A stretch of DNA of 64,000 nt, taken from assembly GCA_037043455.1 (NCBI GenBank), contig JAWPHD010001294.1, forward strand, positions 124,001 to 188,000. The letters run 5' to 3'. Shown here one piece after another: positions 36,733 to 48,957 of the stretch (position 1 is its first letter; every line of letters starts with the position of its first letter). The notes beneath the pieces were generated by a model. The model ran no database searches, was not told the origin of the DNA, and saw only the letters and a program-made list of their open reading frames with translations. Source of the DNA: Cyrtodaria siliqua. Its lineage: Eukaryota; Mollusca; Bivalvia; Adapedonta; Hiatellidae. The translations under genes were made by a program, and so were the position numbers.

Positions 36733-39700
36733 TATGTCAGACATATCATGTTTTGTAGATCTATCATATTTCTAGGAAAAATAGTCAGACATATTATGTT
36801 CTGTAGCTCTGACATATTCCTTAGGTAAAGCAGTCAGAACTAATATGTTCTGTAGCTCTGACATAGTCTTAGGACAAGCTGTCGGACATATTATGTTCTG
36901 TAGGTCTGACATATTCCTAGGAACAGCAGACAGCAATAGTATGTTCATTAGCTCTGACATAGTCCTAGGAAAATCTGTTAGACATATTACGTTCTGAAGC
37001 TCTGACATAGTCCCAGGAAAAGCAGTCAGTCAAATTATGTTCTGTAGCTCCGACATAGGCCTAGAAAAAGCAGTCAGACATATTATGTTTTGAAGCTCTG
37101 ACATAGTCCTAGGAAACCAGCCAGACATATTATGTTTTGAACCTCTCACATAATCCTAGGAAAGCAGTCAGACATATTATGTTCTGTAGCTCTCACATAT
37201 TCCTAGGTAAAGCAATCAGGCATACTATGTTCTGTAGCTCTGCAATAGTCCTAGGTAAAGCAATCAGGCATATTATGTTCTGTAGCTCTGACATAGTCAT
37301 AGGAAAGCAGCCAGACATATTATGTCTGTAGCTCTTGCATAGTCCTAGGTAAAGCAGTCAGGCACATTTTGTTCTGTAGCTCTGTCATAGTCCTAGGTAA
37401 AGCTGTCAGGCATATTATTTTATGTAGCTCTGACATAGTCCTAGGAAAGCAGCCAGACATATTATGTTTTGTAGCTCTGACATAGTCCTAGGTAAAGCAG
37501 TCGGGCATATTATGTTCTGAAGGCTAACATAGTCCTAGGTAAGCAGTCAGTCATGTTATGTTCTGTAGGATTATATAAATATACTCCATGTCCACCGCCA
37601 TATGTATGCCATCTTTTGGATGGTACCAATTTTGTACTATTGATTTTATGAATATTGAGTTCTGCTCAACCCGGGGCTAGAGGGCGTGAGCGGTAGCTAG
37701 CATATTTCACTACCATTTATGAATAGTCTCAATCAATCCATAGGTCCACTCTCATACTCTTTTACATAGTCCTAGGTAAAGCAGTCAGGCATAAACTGTT
37801 CTGTAGCTCTAACATAGTCCTACGTAAAGCAGTAAGGCATAGTATGTTCTGTATCTCTGTCATAGTCCTAGGTAAAGCAGTCAGGCATATCATCTTCTGT
37901 AGCTCTGTCATAGTCCTAGGTTAAGCAGTCAGGCATATTATGTTCTGTAGCTCTGTCATAGTCCTAGATAAAGCAGTCTGGATTATTATGTTGTGTAGTT
38001 CCTACATAGTCCTAGGTAAAGCAGTCAGGCATACTATGTTCTGTAGCTCTGACATGGTCCTAGGTAAGGCAGTCAGGCATATTATGTTCTGTAGCTCTGT
38101 CATAGTCCTAATTAAAGCAGTCAAGCATATTATGTTCTGTATCTCTGTCATAGTCCTAGGTAAAGCAATCAGGCATATCATGTTCTGTAGCTCTGACATA
38201 GTCCTAGGCAAAGCAATCAGGCATATCATGTTCTGTAGCTCTGTCATAGTCATAGGTAAAGCTGTCATGCATATTATGTTTTGTAGCTCTGTCATAGTCC
38301 TAGGTAAAGCAGTAAGGCATATTATGTTCTGTAGCCTTATATAGTCCTAGGTAAAGCAGTCAGTCATACTATGTTCTGTAGGTCTGACATAGTCCCGGGA
38401 AAAGCAGTCAGACATATTATGCTCTGTAGCTCTGACATAGTCCCTGGTAAAGCAGTCAGACATATTATTTTCTGTAGCTCTGACATAATCCTAGGAAAAT
38501 CAGTCAGAAATATTATGTTCTGTAGCTCTGACATAGTCCTAGGTAATGCAGCCAGGCATATTATGTTATATGGCTCTGTCATAGTCCTAGGTAAAGGAGC
38601 CAGGCATATTATGTTCTGTAGCTCTGAAATAGTCCTAGGTAAAATAATCAGATATACTATGTTCTGTAGCTCTGACATAGTCCTAGGTAAAGCAATCAGG
38701 CATACTATGTTGTGTAGCTCTGACATAGTCCGAGATAAAGCAGTCAGGCATATTATATTTTGTAGCTCTGACATAGTCCTAGGTAAATCAGTCAGGCATA
38801 ATATGTTCTGTAGCTCTGTCATAGTCCTATGTAAAGCAGTCAGGCATATTATGCTCTGTAGCTCTGACATAGTCCTAGGTAAAGCAGTCAAGCATGTTAT
38901 GTTTTGTAGCTCTGTCATAGTCCTAGGTAAAGCAGTCAGGCATATCATGTTCTGTAGCTCTGTCATAGTCCTAGGTAAAGCAATCAGGCATATTATGTTC
39001 TGTAGCTCTGTCATAGTCCTAGATAAAACAGTCAGGCATATTATGTTCTGTAGCTCTGTCATAGTCCTAGGTAAAGCAGTCAGGCATATTATGATGTGTA
39101 GCTCTGACATAGTCCTAGGTAAATCAGTCAGGCATATTATGTTCTGTAGCTCTGACATAGTCCTAGGAAAAGCAGTCAGGCATATTATCTTCTGTATCTC
39201 TGACATAGTCCTAGGTAAAACAGCCAGGAAGTTTATGTGCTGTAGCTCTGACATAGTCCTAGGTAACGCAGTCAAGCATATTATGTTATGTAGGCTTACA
39301 TAGTCCTATGTAAAGCAGTCAGGCATATGATGTTCTGTAGCTCTGACATAATCCTAGGAAAGTCAGGCGGACATATTATGTTCTGTAGGTCTAACATAGT
39401 CCCAGGAAAAGCAGTCAGACATATTATGCTCTGTAGCTCTGACATAGTCCCTGGTAAAACAGTCAGACATATTATTTTCTGTAGCTCTGACATAATCCTA
39501 GGAAAATCAGTCAGACGTATTATGTTCTGTAGCTCTGACATAGTCCTAGGTAATGCAGCCAGGCATATTATGTTCTATGGCTCTGTCATAGTCCTAGGTA
39601 AAGGAGCCAGGCATATTATGTTCTGTAGCTCTGAAATAGTCCTAGGTAAAATAATCAGGCATACTATGTTCTGTAGCTCTGACATAGTCCTAGGTAAAGC

Positions 39701-40538
39701 AATCAGGCATACTATGTTGTGTAGCTCTGACATAGTCCGAGATAAAGCAGTCAGGCATATTATATTTTGTAGCTCTGACATAGTCCTAGGTAAATCAGTC
39801 AGGCATAATATGTTCTGTAGCTCTGTCATAGTCCTATGTAAAGCAGTCAGGCATATTATGCTCTGTAGCTTTGACATAGTCCTAGGTAAAGCAGCCAGGC
39901 ATATTATGTTCTGTAGCTCTGAGATAGTCCCAGGAAAAGCAGTCAGACATATTATGTTTAGTAGCTCTGACATTGTCCTAGGTAAAGCAATCAGACATAT
40001 TATGTTGTGTAGCTCTGTCATAGTCCTAGGTAAAGCAGCCAGGCCCAATATGTTCTGTAGCTCTGTCATAGTCCTAGGTAAAGCAGCCAGGCATATTATG
40101 TTCTGTAACTCTGTCATAGTCCTAGGTAAAACAGTCAGGCATACTATGTTCTGTAGCTCTGTCATAGTCCTAGGTAAAGCAGCCAGGCATATTATGTTCT
40201 GTAGCTCTGTCATAGTCCTAGGTAAAGCAGCCAGGCATATTATGTTATGTAGCTCTGACATAGTCCTAGGTAAAACAACCAGGCATATTATGTTATGTAT
40301 CTCTGACATAGTCCTAGGTAAAGCAACCAGGCATATTATGTTCTGTGGCTCTGACATAGTCCTAGGTAAAGCAATCAGGCATATTATGTTCTGCAGCTCT
40401 GACATTGTCCTAGGTAAAGCAGTCTGGCATAATATGTTCTGTAGCTCTGGCATAGTCCTAGGTAAAGCAGTCAAGCTTATTATGTTCTGTTGCTCTGTCA
40501 TATTCCTAGGAAAAGCAGTCGGAAAGAATATGTTCTGT
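36733..40538 (+). repeat. 48-bp satellite array, about 75 units, interrupted by R1
   Basis: The unit reads TAGTCCTAGGTAAAGCAGTC, AGGCATATTATGTTCTGTAG, CTCTGACA, 48 bp, so units keep one 16-residue frame on each strand. Long frames follow: 310 and 420 codons on + (DIVLGKAVRHIMFCSS type), 303 and 325 codons on - (TMSELQNIICLTALPR type). R1 sequence interrupts the array at about 37566-37760. A higher-order repeat is visible: 38381 onward recurs at 39388 onward, 1007 bp apart (about 21 units), with the same unit variants for roughly 500 bp. A single stray unit lies at 6915-6966. I treat this as satellite DNA, not a gene. Confidence 0.93.
37580..37745 (+). repeat. R1 fragment inside the 48-bp satellite
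   Basis: CTCCATGTCCACCGCCATAT through TTGAGTTCTGCTCAACCCGG to CTCAATCAATCC matches 36385-36540. It sits between satellite units and shows that R1 was copied into the array, or was trapped when the array expanded. Confidence 0.75.
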
Positions 40539-41258
40539 AGTCTTCTTTTCACGACAACAAACGTCTTAATAGTGCGGAATCATCATTGATTGACAGTCGC
40601 GTAAAATTATAGAGTATTAATTACACATTATTATCAGAGGAGTATCTAGTCTAAAGAGCATCGATAAGATGAAATTCAAGCTTCTTTGTAAAGAGTTGCC
40701 ATTATTATCCTGATACGGATCTTAAAATAACAGACAGTAGCCTGAGCGACAACGTCTGAATAATATATATTTACGATTTGTCATGTTTCGTTCAGATCTA
40801 AATTTGCCCCATGTAGCACTTATATTGTTTATTGTTGTAAATATTTGAAAACAAAGATGGTTCCTTATCTTTCATTCAGATTAGGAATACAGATTGTTCA
40901 ATAATATTGCAATCTGTATTGAACATCAAAGCGATGGTAAACAATTTGAATGCTACTTTCCCTGTCAGATCTTTTTGTATTACTAAATAGTGATTGAACA
41001 GTTATATATGTAGCCATATGTGCTCATGTTTCATCTGTCATTATCCTATCACTATATCTACCCACATGTGTTCATGTTTGTCATTATCAAATCCCTATCC
41101 AGCCATTAATATTCGTTTATAAAAGCTATCATTTTGTCAATTTATTTTTTCGAAACTAGACAATATATCCACCCTACAGTTCCCCACAAGAACAATATAT
41201 TGAGTGGAGTATTACGTTTGGCGGTCTGCAAAAGAATGAAACTGGTATCAGTTCGTAT
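40539..41258. other. Unassigned AT-rich spacer
   Basis: No coding or repeat family recognised. A small inverted pair (ACAGATTGTTCAATAATATT and GCAATCTGTATTGAACAT) lies at about 40890-40925. Confidence 0.5.
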
Positions 41259-41265
41259 TTTACAC

Positions 41266-41586
41266 GGGGGCTGGCGTGGCGCAGTCGGTAGCGCGGCGGA
41301 TTTGTAACCGGAGGCCCCGGGTTCAATCCTCCGTGGTGCCACTGAATTCCGTCGGTGTGTCCTTGGGCAAGACACTTTACCTTAGCCTCGTCCGTCGGAT
41401 GGGGACGTAAACCGGGCGGTCCCGTGTATCGGTCTATCCTCCGAGCACGTTAAAGAACCATAGGAATCTATTCGATAATAAGAGTAGGGCAGGTTACCGG
41501 ATTCCTATGTATCCTTCCCCTCTCTCTGGGGCGGCTCTAAATAACCTATACTGTGTTGATGAGCCGTTAAACAACATTCAATTCAA
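41266..41586 (+). mobile_element. Full-length tRNA-derived SINE
   Basis: 321 bp flanked by TTTACAC at 41259-41265 and 41587-41593, a target-site duplication. The head (about 41267-41341) is tRNA-like, with a box A TGGCGCAGTCGG (41277-41288) that fits the polymerase III consensus, a box B near-match GGTTCAATCCT (41320-41330) and a terminal GGTGCCA. The body includes GTGTCCTTGGGCAAGACACT, CGGTCCCGTGTA and GAGCACGTTAAAGAACC, a conserved internal type common in aquatic invertebrates. The tail is ATTCAATTCAATT rather than poly-A. The anticodon-loop reading is uncertain, so no parent tRNA is assigned. A truncated relative lies at 24861-25003. Confidence 0.9.
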
Positions 41587-41601
41587 TTTACACATGTAAA
41601 C

Positions 41602-41667
41602 ACACAATAAGTAAGTACAAAATAAGTAAGTACACAATAAGTAAGTACACAATAAGTAAGTACACAA
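41602..41667 (+). repeat. 15-bp tandem repeat, just over 4 units
   Basis: ACACAATAAGTAAGT repeated at 41602, 41617 (one change), 41632 and 41647, directly after the SINE's right target-site duplication. Confidence 0.95.
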
Positions 41668-43314
41668 TTTGAAATCAAAGAACTTCAAAGACATGCAATT
41701 ATTTCTGAACGTTTTTATACAAAATTAAAATGATTCCCTTTAGGGGTAAACATCCCAGAACAGTTTTCTCGCAAATTCGCAGCATGTTACTTGATGTTTC
41801 CTTGCTATGAACATATAAAATACCCAAGCGTGATATTGCATGCATTAAAGTATATGCTGGTTTATATCGTTGTATAAATATTGACACTATACGTATTTTT
41901 GAGTTCAGACAAAAGGCAGTTTAACATGTTTTTCATTATCACGCTGTCAAAATACAATTTTGAAAAAGTTAATGTTTGATTTACATAATATCAATACCTG
42001 TGTTCTCTGATCGGGCCTGTGCCACAAGTATTTCCTATGGCACCAACTACCAGTGGTGAAATTGGTGAGTAATTTAAATCATAGACTGGAATCCAGTATG
42101 CCAGGTTTTCACACGTTATGTAAACTCGAGTGCTCATTAGTTAAGGATATTATTTTCAGTTTGTTTGTTTCAAAGCATGTTTTTTCTTTGGTTGCCGGAA
42201 CCCTAAAAGAATTTTCCTTCAATGTGTGTGATATGTAGTGGTAGACATTTTAAACTTTGCATGCAACATAAATATTGAAACTGGCTGCCATATGTATGGT
42301 CCCTTTGAATCTTTAAATTGCACTTCAAGACAAAACGTGCATATCCAAACTATTTTGCGGGTATTCAGCTACTACAGTACAAACAGAGAACCCAAAAGCA
42401 AAACAAACAAATAGACATTGTCACATTACCAAATATAGATACACGCATTTAAGACAACCACACGCAGTCTGTTGTAGACAACTGATCCTGATCATCATCA
42501 ATGGCTGGGTGTGTGGATGGCTGGATGGACCGAGGGACGGACGGAGCTTGAGGGTGGACGGACGGACGGACGGAAGCACGGGCGGGAAATCAAGTGGCGG
42601 ACGGGCTTGAGGACGAACGGAGAGACAGGTATAACATTTTAAAGACATGTTATTCCTACCTCCAAATCTGGCGAATTCATTGTTCCCTTTTTTCCTTTCA
42701 TGTTTGGAATCCTTCTTGGTGAACTTTTTATCGCCACAGATGTAGATGCATTCATCTTGAATCTCTACGGCCGTCTTGATCTAGTTGTATGTGTGTTAAG
42801 ATGTCTCCTATAGGCATTTTGGTATAGGAGTATGTGTTTTAGGATGTCTCGAATGAAACTCTTAACTGGTAATTGTTCCAGTCAATCTATTCGAATTAAA
42901 ATGATACATGTACAATAGAATACCAACAGTGTGTCAGCACATAACCATTGTAAACACGTTTATTAAACTATTTAATATACTTTTCTTTAACAGTAACAAT
43001 AGTGATTTTTATCAAACACGATTAATCAATTGAATTTCGTAATCATTTAATCATCGTGCAAGTAAATAGTCAATATGTCGGATTGCATCCATTACATCAG
43101 ACAAATCAACAGCCAGCTATTATGAATCCTAAATGTTTAATATAAATCAAAGTCCTTCAGCACTCTGCGTCATATTGGCATATGAATCATAGACCTTAAG
43201 CAAACTAATTATTTCCTATTGAATATAAAGAATGCTATGCAATATCATACCCCAATTTGGAATAATCCTTTAGCCTGTCAGAGTATAATGAGGCTTTTCC
43301 AGAAATCGTTTTCC
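41668..43314. other. Unassigned spacer with a G-rich short repeat
   Basis: About 42500-42625 is G-rich with repeated GGAC and GGATGG words (GGACGGACGGACGGACGG and similar), contrasting with the AT-rich surroundings. The 75-codon - strand frame over it is proline/serine-rich because of the repeat. No gene recognised in the rest. Confidence 0.5.
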
Positions 43315-44596
43315 ATTTAAGCGGGTAGCCGTAGACATAGTTGGACCAATTTTGCCAGTGTCGGAAAAGAAAAATAGGTGCATTTTAACCATGGTAGACT
43401 ATGCAACTAGGTATCCGGAGGCAGTAGCATTGCCCTCAATTGAAATGAGAGAGTAGCTGTGGCATTAGTTGATATGTTCAGTAGGCTAGGTGTACCAGAG
43501 AAAATGCTGACTGATTGTAGGTTACAGTTTACGTCAGAACTCATGGTTGAAGTTAGCAGGTTATTGTCTTTGCGTCAAATCACGACAACACCGTATTACC
43601 TTATGTGTAACGAGTTAGTCGAACGATTTAACGGGATGTTAATGCAAATGTTACGGCGTATGTGTACAGAGATACCCAAAGATTTGGATAAGTTTCTCAA
43701 TGCTTTGCTGTTTCATTTAGAGAAGTTCCACAAGAGAGTTTAGGATTTTCTTCGTTTTAGTTATTGTACGGTATATCAGTTAGAGGTCCCATGAGGACTC
43801 TTAGAGAGATGTGGGCAGTTGAAGTAGATAGTGATGAGGTTAAGACTACATGTCAATATGTTTTAGATCTGAAGGAGAAACTAGAGGAGACTTGTAAGAT
43901 AGCTCAAAGTCAGTTAGTTAAGACACGTACCAAGTACAAACGGTACTATGACCAGAAAGCTAGAGCTAGGAAATTTAAGATAGATGACAGGTGTTAAAGT
44001 TACTCCCGACCGACAATAACAAACTGTTATTACAATGGAAAGGTCCGTTTTACGTTAGAGGGATAGTGAACACTATGGATTATCGTATCGAGATAAACGG
44101 AAAGTTAAAGACCTTTCATGCGAATATGCTGAAAGGGTATATCAGTAGAGCCGATATTGTTCAACAAGGGGTGTTAAATGTAGTTAATGTTGCAGTTATT
44201 GAGGATAGTGAGGAAGGCAGTAGTGAGGACACTAGTCCCATATAGTCTGCCATTAGTGTAGGTAAGCAGACAGCAGCCGATGTAGACATATCGGGCATGC
44301 TTAGTGTAGTACAGAAACGAGAGGTAGATCGTTTACACTCTCGGTATAGTGCTGTTCGGGCCGATGCGTCGAAACCAACAGATGTAGTGCAGTGTAGCTT
44401 TAAACACACGTTATCAAAGCCGATTAGGAAACGGGATACCCTACTCCATTTCGCAAACAGTATACTGATGGATGCAATGTGTACAGTTGAAGTTCTTGTA
44501 GTTGCAGGAAGTAGTGTTATTGGTAACAGGAGAGTCCGGGTAATAGTCCGCGGAAAGCACAATATTGGGGCAGACTATTTAAGTCGCCGCACATAA
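43315..44596 (+). pseudogene. Ty3/gypsy retrotransposon remnant: integrase, then fused RT start and RNase H end
   Basis: From 43320: integrase core (VDIVGPI, MVDYATRYPEAVALP, then after a frameshift ALVDMFSRLGVPEKMLTD, QFTSELM, LVERFN), then after in-frame and frame breaks LLYGISVRGPM, TLREMW, VLDLKEKLE, YYDQKAR (43764-43997), and the integrase C-terminal region LLPTDNNKLLLQWKGPFYV with KTFHANMLKGY (43991-44240). The next frame (44297-44596) has DVVQCSFKHTLSKPIRKRD, resembling the region just before the RT, and ends in VRVIVRGKHNIGADYLSR, resembling the end of RNase H. The catalytic RT and most of RNase H are absent. Integrase lying before RT is the Gmr1-like order. Long terminal repeats were not found. 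It is non-functional. The integrase is certain, the clade less so. Confidence 0.88.
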
Positions 44597-44985
44597 TGAC
44601 AGTTTTAATACCACAGTATAATAGTGTACTGAAGGGTATTTTAAAATATCAGTATATGTTACGACAGTGTAGTGTACAATTGTAGAATAGTGTTGAAATT
44701 ATCGCGTTAGATCATAATTCGTGTGAACATCAGCAGTGTTATAATTTTAACAACACTTTAGTGTCGTATATAGTCAGTCGACACATTCAGTATTTGTGAC
44801 AATACTAAGAACGTCTTAAACGTTCATGAGAACAGTCTTTTCATATTTCATCTGTGTATTCGCTTGCTTTTTTTGATAATTGTATTTATATTTAACATAT
44901 TTTAAAAGTTGCATTAAACTGATGTACAGTAAATGCATTCACCGTCATTGATTCTTTCCTGAGTTAGCCCCAACCACTAGGCTCA
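44597..44985. other. Spacer after gypsy remnant
   Basis: AT-rich with repeated GTGTAGTGTACAATTG- and AGTGTCGTATAT-type phrases. It may be 3' non-coding sequence of the gypsy remnant, but no terminal repeat is identified. Confidence 0.4.
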
Positions 44986-45270
44986 TCTTGCGACAATATC
45001 TTTATTTACACTGTCCTGTTTTAATGGGATGACTGTAGGGTAAGTGTGAGGTTTGGTGCACCTTAGAACCGGTTTAAACCCCCAGTGGCCTTTGTTGCCA
45101 CAGACCGTTCCAAGGCGGTAGCCCTATTGTCAACCCTTTTGTGTTTGTGATGTCGTTTGCATTTTTTATTACTTTTGCCTTCTCGTTTGTCTGCTTGGGT
45201 GTTTGATTTTGTGTTTTGTGGTTGACTGTCGTCCTTGAATGCTGGTTTTCCTGTCCGATATTTGTATCTT
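44986..45270 (+). repeat. Retroelement-tail repeat, well-preserved copy
   Basis: CTTTATTTACACTGTCCTGT, GTGAGGTTTGGTGCACC, AACCGGTTTAAACCCCCAGT, GACCGTTCCAAGGCGGTAGC, CCTATTGTCAACCCTTTTGT and GTGGTTGACTGTCGTCCTTG in order. Related copies on both strands lie throughout D1 and D2, usually beside the reverse-transcriptase fragments. It abuts the D2 start at 45271, so this repeat may mark the duplication breakpoint. Confidence 0.75.
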
Positions 45271-45995
45271 TCTTATGGTGTAATTTAAAGCTGTTAAATG
45301 TCAATATGTACTCCGTTTCCATGGACACAAATAGGATTTTGTCAAAATGCTGTCCTTTAAGATCAGCTATTAAATAATATATTGGACTTTTGAACAACAA
45401 TATTGAATACGATTCCACATGCATGGAAACACAATAATATAATTATATGTGAACACACAATACGATTGTGTTTGTTTTCAAAGTGAAGCCCGGAACACGT
45501 TCGATAAATATTGGACTTAAAAATAGATCATCAAATGAAACACATTGAATCCCCATTACATCCCTCATCCAATTCACAAAATGCGGCCTTCAACATGTAA
45601 AACAATCAGGCATCAAAGCAAAGCAATATGAACCACAGACTTAGACCAGATCAAACATGGGTCAGTGACCTAGCACCATCGGATCTAGTGACGTGCAGAA
45701 ATTTAAACGATATTAAACCTAAGAATACATAGAGGATCTTACATTCATTATTGAATTTATTAAAAGAGTTGGCAAAATGATATAATGCTTGTCATTATCT
45801 GCATAACACATTACGTTCAAAGAACTGAATCTCAAATTCAATAACGATACTAAATAGACGGGTTCTGTTTTTAACTAGAGATTAAATGCGGAGACAACTT
45901 ATACAGTTAGATCAAACAACTCAGAAAATAACACATATTCCAAGTTTCTCGCACTCTAAAGTGACAAGAAGCAAACTTGAAATATTGTTCCAGCC

Positions 45996-46520
45996 TTAAA
46001 AGGGCTGATGCAATAAAACACGATTTACTTAAAAGGGCTCTGAAAAACTTGAAAAAAGCTGAAAAAATTATCGAAATGCCATGAAAAATAAAGGAGATAT
46101 GACATATTGAAAATTTGCAAAGAACATAAATGGGGACGGCCATCTTGGAACGATGACGTCATCTCGCCTTTTTACCATATATAGCATATTAAAATATACA
46201 TTTTAAAGCAAAAAACATCACTGCAAATTGATTAAAAATAAATTTACAGATGTAAAATGTATCAATTCTATGGTGGTTTTTCATTTGGAGTATTTTATTT
46301 TTCTTTAAAAGACATGTTGACAATATGCCATATATGATAGAGAGGCGCGATGACGTCATCGTTCCAAGATGGCCGCCTCCATTTATGTTTCTTTGCAAAT
46401 TTTAATACGTCATATCTCCTTTATTTTTTATGGCAGTTTGATAATTCTTTCAGCTTTTTCCAAGTTGTTCAGAGCCCTTTAAAATAAACTTTGTTGAACA
46501 TAGTGCATCAATCGCTTTAG
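45996..46520. mobile_element. Palindromic MITE with ATF/CREB- and YY1-type motifs (D2 copy)
   Basis: The counterpart of 25406-25896 in D1. Here both arms keep the paired motifs: GGCCATCTTGG with TGACGTCA at 46154-46161, and TGACGTCA at 46351-46358 with AAGATGGCCGCC at 46366-46377, arranged as mirror images. The ends TTAAAAGGGCTGATGCA and TGCATCAATCGCTTTAG are inverted repeats. No coding. Confidence 0.75.
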
Positions 46521-46919
46521 CAATTGCAGCTTGATTAATTACGTCGATATCATTCGGACGCTAAACATATAATTTATATATAATTAAATAAAATACTCCG
46601 TGGACTTTGCACTATTTTCTTGTTATTCTACCATAGGTTTAAACATATTGGTGGCGCAATATAATCAACACTTATTTTTATATGAAGGAATATACAAACC
46701 GGTTGTTTTATTTTAACTTCATGTATTAAAATAATAATTGCCAAGTTCTGTAGAAAACCATCGGGACCTCGCGAGTTTAAGAAAGAAATCCAATTGTCTT
46801 GTGACCCTTATCAGTCGCGATCTACGCCAAGATTTACAGTTACACGCACCACAGTATTAAATAATACTCAGGAAAATGTATGTTTAATTTGCATTATTTT
46901 AAACTGTAAGCATGTAAGA

Positions 46920-47880
46920 TAGGATAATAACGAGGTTGTGCACACTTAAACTCGATTTAAGCTAACCAGTGGGCCATATTTCTTACTGACCGTTCCAAAG
47001 AAAGGTTATACGTCCAACCGGAAGATTAGAATTCACAGAATACAGTCACCACAACAAGTATTACAAAGTAAAGGTTATACAAAATTACATCACCAAACAC
47101 ATTCAGTAAAAAAGCACTTTACAACCATATAAGGGTCGACAAAATGGACCACCGGGGAGTAAAAACCGGTTTCAGGGTGCACCAAACCTCACTCTTACCC
47201 TGTCTTCATCCCTTAACCCCTTATATTTGAGAAAACGTAGATAGATGTTATAAGAAAAAACACAGAAATGCCCATGTATACAATCTAGCAAATAATAAGT
47301 TAAACCTAAGAAGATAATCTCATATGTACTCGATGACTTGTCTGAAGACCGAGCAGTAAAGGGAAACCCGTTAAGGGCATGACAAAACGGAGTGAAACAC
47401 ATTAATCAAACAGTTCCCGCCTTAAAGGACTTAGGCAATCGTTGTCATAAAGTCCACCACCCGTCCGGTCGTTGCACAATCAAACAAGAAAGCCTAATTG
47501 CAAACTGTAGAAGGGTCTACAACTAAGAATGTAGAGCGCCGCAGAATACTTCGGTCGTAACCTCTGTTTATACATTTTCTATTATTTTTAATAAATAACA
47601 TATGAAAATTAACACGACCGATAATCTTCCTCAGTTTGTAATTACATCTCCATAAAAGACGGGTTTTGATAAACCTTTTGGCAGAAGTGTTTTAAGATTT
47701 CTTTTATATTTGTCGAGCAGATCAGTGTTACCAAGTCAGTACCCTGTCTTAACCACTATTTGTGAGGTGTATACTCGTTTTCATTGTACAATTAATTCGC
47801 TCTGTTTGCGGTACAGTGCGGATCTACGGTGCCATTGCGATTGAAGATGTGCGTTATATAGGACAATGTCTCATTGTTGC
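46920..47880 (+). repeat. Repeat R2, split (D2)
   Basis: 46925-47010 and 47725-47880 match the two halves of R2, interrupted by the same sequence as in D1, including the - strand tail-repeat fragment at about 47160-47215. Confidence 0.6.
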
Positions 47881-48957
47881 TGATTTATTGTATTTAACTT
47901 TCAGCATCAAATTGCAGTTGTTCAACCCTTCAACAGGATAACATGTGTGTATTAACTATAAGCTTTACAATTTATGTCTTTCATGTCATCATGCATTTTC
48001 CTTCAGAACTGCCTTCATAGTGCTATGAAACTTTAGTGATACAATTGTAAAACAGCCCTTGCATTTAAAATAACGGTGCACATAAGCCTATGTTTGAGAG
48101 GTCAATTATATGGACTAAACGGTCTTGAATAATTGAATAAATTGCAACATAGAAGAAAAAAAAAGAAAACACGAACATATGGTGGCAAGAATGATACTCT
48201 TTGCAAAAATTGTTTGCCAGTAGTCCGCATTTATTGCCATTCACACTAGTGTGTGTTTAGTGCTGTGTGGCGGCTGTAAAAGGTCGTCGTTAGTGTTATT
48301 ACTAACTGATTCTTTGGGATCATCCAGCCCAAACTTTAACGCTTTAAAGTAGAATACCGCTTAAGCCGGTGCTATGGGCGTGAGAGGTTTTATTCACCTT
48401 ATATTACCTCTCATGTCCAGACTAAGTATGGATTCTGCTAGTTTTCTCTCTTATTTTTGTTTGTTGCTTCCAAGGGAACCTCCTTTTAGTAAAACCTGGC
48501 GGGAATATCTTTATTTACACTGGTTAGTTTTATTGGAATAAACGAGGGTTAGAGTACGATTTGGTGCACCCTATGACCTCGTTCAAATCCTCAGCTGCTT
48601 TTTGTACCTCTGACAGTTCATGTCATACAAATACAATGGGGTAGTGTAAATAAAAATATCCCCCTCAGGTTATATTCTCTAAGAAACAAGGGAGCATTAC
48701 TAGGCAATATAACTGTAACACATCAATAATGATTTATATATAATTATATCCAATCCACAAAGCAAGTGCTCAATGACTTTGTAGAAGCCATATCAACGAG
48801 CGATCAAATTATTAGGGGTACAGTAAGACAGGATTTAAGTCAAACACGAAACGCTACATACCGTTGAAGATATAGGTAGAGGTAATCATAAATAATGTCC
48901 ACAAGCTGTCCGAACGAAAAGCATAATGTTGAATTGTAAATGGGTCAAACAACTAAA

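Noticed and set aside
36733..40538. CRISPR-like regular repeats
   Set aside because: The units are contiguous, with no unique spacers between them, in a eukaryotic context. The same applies to the arrays at 7651-8270 and 61560-62347.
38364..40589. Frames of 303-420 codons on both strands as a repeat protein gene
   Set aside because: A 48-bp unit without stops automatically yields such frames. There is no start context, no splice structure and no non-repeat domain, and the unit changes alter the protein on both strands.
42421..42648. Proline/serine-rich 75-codon - strand frame
   Set aside because: It is caused by the GGAC/GGATGG short repeat and has no other protein features.
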